Assembly: GCA_002790175.1 (NCBI GenBank) | Contig: PFUQ01000252.1 | Location: forward strand, 1-6,727 | Reading direction: 5' to 3' | Length of the DNA stretch: 6,727 bases | DNA from: Flavobacteriales bacterium CG_4_9_14_3_um_filter_32_8 | GTDB lineage: Bacteria; Bacteroidota; Bacteroidia; Flavobacteriales_E; Vicingaceae | In this document: one piece after another, positions 1 through 5,551 of the stretch | How positions within the stretch are numbered: position 1 is the first letter of the stretch | Layout of the letters: each line of letters starts with the position of its first letter | The notes under the pieces: model-generated | Database searches by the model: none | What the model saw: the letters and a program-made list of their open reading frames with translations, nothing else | What the model was told of the DNA's origin: nothing | Made by a program: the position numbers and the translations under genes

Positions 1-328
1 TAACCAACATTAGGATAATGTATTCGCTATTAAAAGAAAACTGGTAAGCGATGTATAAAATGCTTAATGAAGAAAAGATAAAAACTAAAAAGATAATATC
101 ATATAGCTTTTTATTAGTCGTTTTAGTAAAACTAAGTACATAAGCGAATAGATAAGTTGTTGGTAAAATTGTAGCTAAAACACGAATAAATAAATTTGAT
201 GAAAAATAAAAATAAATAAATAAACAAAAAACGATAGCTAAAGAAGTAGCTCCAATAGCAAGTATTCTTGCCATGCTTCTGCTTTTTTTTGCAAAAGAAC
301 TTTTTTCTCCGCTTTTGAAAACATCCAT
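1..328 (-). CDS. N-terminal part of an unidentified multi-pass membrane protein (runs off the left edge)
   Basis: An open frame of 109 codons starts at an ATG at 328 and continues without a stop to the window edge, so the gene is partial. The first 20 residues are charged and soluble (MDVFKSGEKSS..., with several Lys/Arg). Strongly hydrophobic stretches follow at about residues 22-43, 48-67 and 76-95, separated by short Lys/Arg-rich loops. This looks like a polytopic membrane module such as the input part of a sensor protein, but no domain is visible and I do not assign a function. ATG 328 is the first start after an in-frame TGA at 347-349. A second ATG at 274 (residue 19, just before the first membrane segment) is a possible alternative. 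A candidate -7 promoter element lies about 50 nt upstream, so the gene may be transcribed separately from the preceding one. Confidence 0.65.
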   Translation of the reverse strand, partial: MDVFKSGEKSSFAKKSRSMARILAIGATSLAIVFCLFIYFYFSSNLFIRVLATILPTTYLFAYVLSFTKTTNKKLYDIIFLVFIFSSLSILYIAYQFSFNSEYIILMLV

Positions 329-380
329 TTTTTCGTTCTTAAAAATTCACTTTTCGGATAGTAATATTGCTATCTATTTT

Positions 381-388
381 CAAAAGTA
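381..388 (-). promoter_or_regulatory. Candidate Bacteroidota -7 promoter element for the left-edge gene
   Basis: The minus strand reads TACTTTTG here, a perfect match to the TAnnTTTG -7 consensus of Bacteroidota primary-sigma promoters. It would place a transcription start about 45 nt before the ATG at 328. No convincing TTTG/TTG -33 element sits at the expected distance upstream, so the match could be chance in T-rich DNA. Confidence 0.3.
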
Positions 389-450
389 ATAAAAAGATAT
401 TTAGTTAGATTTAATAACCCAAAAAATAGGTGTTTTTGAGGTGTTAGTGT

Positions 451-2157
451 TTACTTAAAATTTTCAAAATTAATCAACTGACTGCTGTTTAAGCTGTAAC
501 TGTATTTGTAGTAATCAACATAAATTTCTTTTCCTTTATTTGGTTTTGGAAAACGGATGGTTCTAACTAATTTAGATTCTACAGGAACTCCCCTATTTAA
601 TGCGGGTTCAAACAAGGGCATTTGTTTTATTAATCTTATGGCTTCTTCATCGCATCCATAGCCAATTCCTTTTATCAATTTAATGTCGGTAACCTCTCCA
701 AAACTATTAATACTTATTTCTAATAAAACAGTTCCAGTTACTTTATTAATTTTTGCAGCATCAGGATATTGAATGTATGCAGCAATGTGTTCAGCTTCTT
801 TCTCATATCCACCGAAGAACGATGCTTCTAATGAATGTTCTGTTGGATTATAATTGCTCATTCTCTTTGGTGGAGTATAGTCAATATTTTTTACCTCAAA
901 AAAAGAAGAATCAACGGCAATGTTATTTTTAATGGTGTCACTTTCACGTAATTTCTCTCCTCTATAAAAATTAACGATATTAATTCTACTTCCAAAATAG
1001 TATTCTCCTTTTTCTGTTAATTGCCGAGTATCATCTGTATATTTTCCATGTAATTCTCCATTTCTATAAGTATAAGTGCTAAGTAGTAAATTATTAAAGC
1101 CATATTCTTTCACTTCCCCATGATAGTTGCCATAAAGTAAATTGGCTTCTATTCTTTCTCCTCCACTTTTGTAAAAAATTCCGAATGCTTTGCCATCTTT
1201 ATTGTAGGTTATTTTTTGATATATATCCAAAGAATTTGTAAAGTAATTCCATTGCCCAGTTTTTTCACCTGCACTAAAAGTGCCTTCAGCTCTTTTTGAC
1301 TTCACACTAACACTTCCAGAATAATAATAGATGGCATTTCCATCTTCGACTCCATTTTTGTAATCAATAATGCTTTGAAGAGCTCCAAAGCAATTGTAAA
1401 ATTTAATAGTACCATTCCCGTTAGCAAACTGGTTTGAAAAATTATCACCGAATGGGCTTTTTATATAGTTAACATTCATTAATTTACCTTTATCGTAAGT
1501 ATAACCTTCCCAAACTTTACCATCATTATAAAAAGAAGTAATAGGTCCATCTAATTTATTATCGATGAAAAAACTTTGTTGGTAAAGATTCCCATTATCA
1601 TAGTATAATGACACATCATCAAAATAGTGTCCGTATAAGTTCTTTGTGAAAATTTCTTTTTGTTTGATTGAAGGTTGATACTTTTGTGAATTTTTTTTCT
1701 GATAGTACAGTGTAATATGAGTTATTGTAGAATTAATAGAATCTGGTTGATGTTCCATCACACAGCTCGTGTCTCCATTCATATAAAACCCAACCCATTT
1801 TCCAGTTTTTTCACCATGATTAAATTGTGAGATACTTGCTAATTGATTGTTTTCATAAATAAATTTCCAAATGCCATTTTTTTCTCCATTAATATAAGCT
1901 CCTACTGTACTAATGCTACCATTTGGATAATATTTTGTCCAGGGTCCATTTTTTTCATTGTTGTAATAATATCCTTTACATAAAAGCACGTTATTGTAAT
2001 ACATTGTGTATTCACCATGTTTAGTTGTTGTGCTTTTAATGACTGAAAAAATTTCTTTTACCGTACCAGATTGTATTTCTTTAATTGTTAAAGAATCTGT
2101 TTGAGAAAAAGCAATAGTAGCAATAAATAAAGAGGAAACAAGTAAAGTTGTTTTCAT
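451..2157 (-). CDS. Secreted MORN-like repeat protein with C-terminal TonB_C-like domain
   Basis: The 568-residue protein begins with a clear Sec signal peptide (MKTTLLVSSLFIATIAFS, likely cut before Q19). It has no lipobox cysteine and no other membrane segment, so it should be exported. Residues about 47-405 are a run of degenerate 20-25-residue aromatic repeats of the type 'G-x-W-x-x-Y-x-x-N-G-x-(L/I)...G-x-(K/L)-x-G', for example near 68-90, 91-113, 114-130, 186-222 and 268-304. They resemble the MORN_2 variant repeats common in Bacteroidota proteins. Residues about 452-537 resemble the C-terminal domain of TonB: a YP..A motif near 464, then GTV, G-E-V, D/EEA and a P.F.PA motif near 514-519. 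An extra 30-residue tail rich in Tyr, Asn and Ser follows. The frame is open back to GTG 2388 (645 codons). I chose ATG 2157 because the signal peptide starts there and the upstream 77 codons match a decayed neighbouring gene. Function is unknown; an envelope or surface role is inferred. No clear terminator follows. Confidence 0.85.
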   Translation of the reverse strand: MKTTLLVSSLFIATIAFSQTDSLTIKEIQSGTVKEIFSVIKSTTTKHGEYTMYYNNVLLCKGYYYNNEKNGPWTKYYPNGSISTVGAYINGEKNGIWKFIYENNQLASISQFNHGEKTGKWVGFYMNGDTSCVMEHQPDSINSTITHITLYYQKKNSQKYQPSIKQKEIFTKNLYGHYFDDVSLYYDNGNLYQQSFFIDNKLDGPITSFYNDGKVWEGYTYDKGKLMNVNYIKSPFGDNFSNQFANGNGTIKFYNCFGALQSIIDYKNGVEDGNAIYYYSGSVSVKSKRAEGTFSAGEKTGQWNYFTNSLDIYQKITYNKDGKAFGIFYKSGGERIEANLLYGNYHGEVKEYGFNNLLLSTYTYRNGELHGKYTDDTRQLTEKGEYYFGSRINIVNFYRGEKLRESDTIKNNIAVDSSFFEVKNIDYTPPKRMSNYNPTEHSLEASFFGGYEKEAEHIAAYIQYPDAAKINKVTGTVLLEISINSFGEVTDIKLIKGIGYGCDEEAIRLIKQMPLFEPALNRGVPVESKLVRTIRFPKPNKGKEIYVDYYKYSYSLNSSQLINFENFK

Positions 2158-2590
2158 AATATTAAGTTCAGAAACTAACAAAAATTTAACAACTATTGTG
2201 CCAGTAATTCTTGATAAAGTAAAATGAGTGCCAGTTGCAATAATCATTGATGAAATAAGAACTCCAACACTAATAGCAATAAATGAGTCTTTTTCGTTTA
2301 AATTAAATATTGTTGAAGCGATTGCACCCATGTAAGCTCCTGTTCCAGACAAAGGAATCATTACAAAAACCATTAACCCCAACCACACTATTTTTGTATG
2401 TTATTTCACATTAAGTTTTTAGGCTTTACAGCTAATTTTATAACGGAAAAACCATTAAATTTGCTGTTAAACCCACCACAAAAGCTAAAATTGAATGTAA
2501 GTCATTAATTATCCCGAAAGGAATACCAACCCTTCCCTCTCCTATTGGAGAAAGACTTAAAAGGAAAGTAAATAAAATGTCTTTAAATAT
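2158..2590 (-). pseudogene. Decayed small multidrug export-type (COG2426 family) membrane protein gene
   Basis: Codons from 2590 to 2441 read as a 50-residue N-terminal half containing LSLSPIGEGRVGIPFG and then LTANLMVFPL. These match my recollection of the family pattern (SP.GE...GIP.G, then (A/G)N...FP). The codon where Met is expected, at 2588-2590, is ATA. The next upstream in-frame triplet but two is TAA, and no ATG, GTG or TTG lies between. A TAA at 2438-2440 ends this frame. The following 50 or so nt carry stops in every frame and are shorter than the cytoplasmic linker normally found there. From 2388 the C-terminal half resumes in another frame: WLGLMVFVMIPLSGTGAY, then a second hydrophobic stretch ending near 2220. 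No stop closes this half, and it reads straight into the signal peptide of the downstream gene. At least three lesions (start loss, frameshift with stops, internal deletion) argue for a pseudogene rather than sequencing error. Family assignment is from memory of the conserved PLPGTGAW-like motif. Confidence 0.72.
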
Positions 2591-2678
2591 GTATTTTTAT
2601 GAAAAGGAAAAATAAAGTTTTCTCAAAAGGTATGATTATGCTAACCCTATTTTTATTATTGAGTGTATTAAAAATATG

Positions 2679-2713
2679 AAAAAACCACATCTGTTAGTTG
2701 ACAAACGGGGTTT
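2679..2713 (-). terminator. Rho-independent terminator of the nqr operon
   Basis: On the minus strand AAACC (2713-2709), one mismatched C, and CGTTTGT (2707-2701) pair with ACAGATG (2694-2688), one mismatched T, and GGTTT (2686-2682) around a six-base loop (2700-2695). The stem is 12 pairs with two G-T wobbles. It runs directly into six T residues (2684-2679). It lies about 20 nt after the nqrF stop codon and has no T-tract in the plus direction, so it should end nqr transcription only. Confidence 0.8.
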
Positions 2714-2732
2714 AACATAAATTTAAGAATGA

Positions 2733-4031
2733 TTATCCTCCAAAATCATCAAAACGAACATTTTCTTTTGGCACTCCCCATTCATCGCACATTTTAACAA
2801 CAGCGTTGTTCATCATTGGTGGTCCACAGAAGTAAAACTCTATATCTTCTGGCGAATCGTGTTTGCTTAAATATTGTTCAATTACTACATTGTGAATAAA
2901 ACCAACAAAACCATCACCTTCTAAATCGTTTGTGTCTTTTTTAACTTTCCAATTATCTGATTCCATTGGTTCTGATAACGCCAAATAAAATTTAAAATTG
3001 GGAAAATCTTTTTCTAAATCTCTAAAATAATGGATGTAAAACAATTCAGCTTTAGAGCGACCACCATACCAATACGTAACTTTACGACCAGTTTTTATGG
3101 TTTTAAATAATTCATATAAATGTGAACGCATTGGTGCCATACCCGCTCCACCTCCTATATAAAGCATTTCGGCATTTGAATCGTTGATAAAAAACTCTCC
3201 ATAAGGACCCGAAATTTTTACCTTATCTCCTACTTTTCTGCTAAAAATAAATGAAGATGCAATACCAGGATTTACATCCATCCAACCACCTTTTACCCTA
3301 TCAAAAGGAGGTGTAGCACAACGCACATTCAACATTACTCGTCTTCCTTCAGCAGGATAAGAAGCCATAGAATAAGCTCTAGTAACTTCTTCTTCGTTTT
3401 TCATTACCAATGGCCACAAACCGAATTTATCCCAATCTTTTTTAAATTTATCAGGTTCGCCAGGATGATCTTGGGGATGAGCTGTAATATCCATATCAGC
3501 ATACTTAACAACTCCTGCAGGTATTTTAATTTGAATGTACCCTCCTGCTTTGTAATTCATGTCTTCTGGTAATTCTACAATAAATTCTTTGATAAAAGTT
3601 GCAACATTATAGTTAGAAACAACGGTTGCTTCCCATTCTTTAATGCCCAAAATTTCATCGTGGATATGAATATCCATGTTTTCTTTAACTTTTACCTGAC
3701 AACCTAAACGATAATGTTCAGCAATTTCTTTACGAGTAAAGTTTGGTATTTCAGTAGGTAAAATACTTCCTCCACCGCTATTAACCTGACATCTGCATTG
3801 CAAACAAGTTCCACCACCACCACAAGCCGAAGGCAAAAATATTCCTACACTACCGAGAGTTGAAAGCAATGTACCACCACCGTCCACTTCAATTACTTTA
3901 TCGTTATTGATTGTGATTTTTATCTTACCTGAAGGCATTAATTTCGATTTAGCAAAAAGTAAAATACTTACCAATGCTAAAACAACAATTAAAAAAACTA
4001 CGATGGTTATAATTATTACACCTATGTCCAT
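2733..4031 (-). CDS. nqrF: Na+-translocating NADH:quinone reductase subunit F
   Basis: This is the electron-input subunit. It oxidises NADH, passes electrons through FAD to a [2Fe-2S] cluster and then into the membrane subunits. The 432 residues are a complete family-length protein. An N-terminal membrane anchor spans about residues 4-27. A plant-type ferredoxin domain spans about 36-125 with cluster cysteines C70, C76, C79 and C111. A ferredoxin-reductase-type module covers about 133-432, with the FAD motif RAYS at 218-221, the nucleotide-binding loop GGGAGMAP at 293-300, CGPPMM at 402-407 and the C-terminal aromatic end FDDFGG. An additional cysteine, C81, lies two residues after C79. The ATG is 10 nt after the nqrE stop, with no Shine-Dalgarno sequence. 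It is the last gene of the operon, followed by a terminator. The N-terminal 2Fe-2S domain plus FAD module marks this as Nqr rather than Rnf. Confidence 0.98.
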   Translation of the reverse strand: MDIGVIIITIVVFLIVVLALVSILLFAKSKLMPSGKIKITINNDKVIEVDGGGTLLSTLGSVGIFLPSACGGGGTCLQCRCQVNSGGGSILPTEIPNFTRKEIAEHYRLGCQVKVKENMDIHIHDEILGIKEWEATVVSNYNVATFIKEFIVELPEDMNYKAGGYIQIKIPAGVVKYADMDITAHPQDHPGEPDKFKKDWDKFGLWPLVMKNEEEVTRAYSMASYPAEGRRVMLNVRCATPPFDRVKGGWMDVNPGIASSFIFSRKVGDKVKISGPYGEFFINDSNAEMLYIGGGAGMAPMRSHLYELFKTIKTGRKVTYWYGGRSKAELFYIHYFRDLEKDFPNFKFYLALSEPMESDNWKVKKDTNDLEGDGFVGFIHNVVIEQYLSKHDSPEDIEFYFCGPPMMNNAVVKMCDEWGVPKENVRFDDFGG

Positions 4032-4041
4032 ATATTAAATA

Positions 4042-4656
4042 TTAAAGTTCGAAACCTAAAAATCCTAAAAATGCTAATCCCATTAATCCAGTAAGGATAA
4101 AAGCCATGCCAACACCTTTTAATGGAGCTGGAATGTGAGAATATTTAATTTTTTCTCTGATGGCTGCAATCAACACAATGGCTAAAAACCATCCAAAACC
4201 TGAGCCTACACCATAAACGGTAGCTTCACCAACATTAGAAAATTGTTTTTGTTGCATAAATAAAGATGCCCCTAAAATGGCACAGTTTACCGCAATAAGA
4301 GGCAAGAATATTCCCAAAGCTCCATACAAAGCTGGAGAAAATTTCTCCACCAACATTTCAACCAATTGTACGATAGAGGCAATTACAGCAATAAACATGA
4401 TAAAACTTAAGAAACTTAAATCAACATCAGCATAATCGCTACCCATCCAAGCCAATGCACCTTCTTTAAGCACATACGTTTCTAACATATAATTGACAGG
4501 CACAGTTACCAATAATACAAATATTACGGCTACCCCTAAACCCACTGCAGTTTTTACTGTTTTTGAAACTGCCAAATACGAACACATTCCCAAAAAGAAA
4601 GTGAAAATCATATTTTCTATGAAGGCACTTTTTATAAATAAATTAACTAATTCCAT
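4042..4656 (-). CDS. nqrE: Na+-translocating NADH:quinone reductase subunit E
   Basis: This integral membrane subunit of Na+-NQR pairs with its homologue NqrD and is thought to form part of the Na+ path. The 204 residues are the usual full length and are almost wholly hydrophobic, consistent with the family's six membrane helices (for example about 12-30, 38-56, 80-102, 112-133, 148-168 and 182-202). Cys25 (in GMCSYLAV) and Cys125 (in AVNCAILG) sit in the half-helix positions. In this family those cysteines, with the pair from NqrD, hold an intramembrane iron centre, modelled as [2Fe-2S] in recent structures. The repeated 'VNCAILG' / 'CSYLAVSK' pattern is shared with RnfA, but the adjacent nqrC, D and F fix it as nqrE. 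The start is ATG 4656, with the A/T-rich leader CTTTAAGAAA and no Shine-Dalgarno. It is separated from nqrD by an unusual 205-nt spacer carrying a repeat element, so its translation is unlikely to be coupled to nqrD. Confidence 0.97.
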   Translation of the reverse strand: MELVNLFIKSAFIENMIFTFFLGMCSYLAVSKTVKTAVGLGVAVIFVLLVTVPVNYMLETYVLKEGALAWMGSDYADVDLSFLSFIMFIAVIASIVQLVEMLVEKFSPALYGALGIFLPLIAVNCAILGASLFMQQKQFSNVGEATVYGVGSGFGWFLAIVLIAAIREKIKYSHIPAPLKGVGMAFILTGLMGLAFLGFLGFEL

Positions 4657-4666
4657 TTTCTTAAAG

Positions 4667-4684
4667 TATTAAAGTTTTATTATT
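4667..4684. repeat. 18-bp direct repeat, copy 1 (nqrE side)
   Basis: TATTAAAGTTTTATTATT on the plus strand is identical to the copy at 4849-4866. The match stops at the next base on both sides. The two copies bracket the inverted-repeat element between nqrD and nqrE, as a target duplication would. This copy forms part of the leader of nqrE. Confidence 0.85.
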
Positions 4685-4848
4685 CGGAGCAGGGGACAAG
4701 AAAAAGGGGACTGAAAAAAATACCTTCCTTGTCATATCGAGCAACCTATTTACAATACATTTTTATTTTTTAAAGTTTCTATTGTTTTATTATCTTTCAT
4801 TTCGACTAATTTTTATCACATTTCCCTTGTCCCCCTGTCCCCTGTCCC
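4685..4848. mobile_element. Non-coding MITE-like insertion with GGGGACA-type inverted ends between nqrD and nqrE
   Basis: The 164 bp have no open frame of note. Their ends are imperfect inverted repeats: GGAGCAGGGGACA at 4686-4698 against the complement of 4836-4848, GGGACAGGGGACA, which is 11 of 13 identical. The inner nine bases, CAGGGGACA, are perfect. Both ends continue with heptamer-like units, GGGGACA and GGGGACT seven bases apart on the left (4692-4712) and tandem CCCCTGT units on the right (4824-4848). The centre (about 4714-4823) is very AT-rich. It includes two related nonamers, TCATATCGA (4732-4740) and TCATTTCGA (4797-4805). Deleting this element with one copy of the flanking 18-bp repeat leaves a 23-nt nqrD-nqrE gap, in line with the other gaps of the operon. 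An 18-bp target duplication is long for known insertion sequences, so the mechanism is uncertain. A local duplication is the alternative, since 4771-4792 resembles a broken third copy of the flanking repeat. Confidence 0.6.
4824..4848 (-). other. Canonical G-quadruplex pattern in the nqr transcript, just after nqrD
   Basis: Read on the minus (mRNA-like) strand from 4848, the sequence is G3-ACA-G4-ACA-G5-ACAA-G3: four tracts of three or more G with loops of 3, 3 and 4 bases. This satisfies the standard four-tract quadruplex pattern. It begins 13 nt after the nqrD stop codon, in otherwise A/T-rich DNA. The same bases can instead pair with the C-rich strand of the far element end (4686-4698), giving two mutually exclusive folds. 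Formation in the cell is inferred, not shown. Confidence 0.5.
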
Positions 4849-4866
4849 TATTAAAGTTTTATTATT
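4849..4866. repeat. 18-bp direct repeat, copy 2 (overlaps the nqrD stop)
   Basis: This is an exact second copy of the 4667-4684 sequence. Its last five bases (4862-4866) include the nqrD stop codon. This copy therefore probably represents the original site and its partner the duplicate, although the direction cannot be read from one sequence. Confidence 0.85.
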
Positions 4867-5524
4867 TATCAATTAATTCAGGGTTTCTTGATTTTTGAAC
4901 CCAAATGTATAGTGCTACAATAATTAACGATGATGGAGGCAATAACATCAATCCATTGTTCTCATATCCAAAGCTATAAACACTTTCTGGCACAATTGTT
5001 AACTTTCCAATTGCAGGTAAAGTAATTGTTCCTGAACCTAAGACTTCTTTAAAAAAGGCAACAACCACTAACACTAAACTATATCCAAGTCCATTTCCTA
5101 TACCATCCAAAAAAGAAGGCCAAGGTTTATTTCCTAAAGCAAAAGCCTCGAATCTACCCATAATAATACAGTTGGTAATAATTAAACCTACAAAGACTGA
5201 AAGTTGTTTAGATACATCGTAAACATACGCTTTAAGGATTTGATCTACACAAATAACTAACGCAGCAGCCACAACCAATTGAACAATAATTCTAATACGG
5301 CTTGGAATAAAATTTCGAAGTGATGAAATGATAACATTTCCAATTGCAACTACAGATAATACTGCAATACCCATAACCAATGCATTGTCCATTTGAACAG
5401 TTACAGCCAAAGCAGAACAGATTCCAAGTACTTGAATGGTTACTGGATTAGTTTTATTTATCGGACCTGAAATAAGTTGTTTATTCTTTTTAGAGAACAA
5501 CGACTCTTTTTTTGCTTCGCTCAT
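4862..5524 (-). CDS. nqrD: Na+-translocating NADH:quinone reductase subunit D
   Basis: This integral membrane subunit of Na+-NQR is the pseudo-symmetric partner of NqrE. The 220 residues comprise a Lys/Ser-rich cytoplasmic N-terminus of about 25 residues (MSEAKKESLFSKK...), then hydrophobic helices to about residue 210. Cys36 (in LGICSALAVT) and Cys119 (in ITNCIIMGR) are the two conserved cysteines that join the NqrE pair in binding the intramembrane iron centre. The sequence TNCIIMGRFEAFA followed by a Gly-rich DGIGNGLGYS segment near 140-149 is characteristic of NqrD. The start is ATG 5524, 27 nt after nqrC, preceded by A/T-rich sequence without a Shine-Dalgarno. The stop codon lies inside the second copy of an 18-bp direct repeat, so an insertion event abuts the gene's 3' end without changing the protein's last residues in any obvious way (it ends NPELIDK). 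Confidence 0.97.
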   Translation of the reverse strand: MSEAKKESLFSKKNKQLISGPINKTNPVTIQVLGICSALAVTVQMDNALVMGIAVLSVVAIGNVIISSLRNFIPSRIRIIVQLVVAAALVICVDQILKAYVYDVSKQLSVFVGLIITNCIIMGRFEAFALGNKPWPSFLDGIGNGLGYSLVLVVVAFFKEVLGSGTITLPAIGKLTIVPESVYSFGYENNGLMLLPPSSLIIVALYIWVQKSRNPELIDK

Positions 5525-5551
5525 AATTATTTTATTTACGTTTTGCGATTT

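Noticed and set aside
428..447. Repeated AGGTGTT / GTGTT motifs after the MORN gene as a possible terminator
   Set aside because: The copies are direct, not inverted, and I could not draw a stable stem followed by a T-tract.
2158..2388. Taking GTG 2388 as the true start of the MORN-repeat gene
   Set aside because: The extra 77 residues match a different family's C-terminal half, and a textbook signal peptide begins exactly at ATG 2157.
2534..2556. Short palindrome TCTCCtattGGAGA that resembles a Bacteroidota intergenic hairpin repeat
   Set aside because: It falls inside the readable N-terminal half of the decayed membrane protein gene, encoding the conserved SPIGE segment, so coding history explains it.
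4714..4823. Possible internal promoter for nqrE-nqrF in the spacer
   Set aside because: I found no TAnnTTTG -7 element on the minus strand in this AT-rich stretch.
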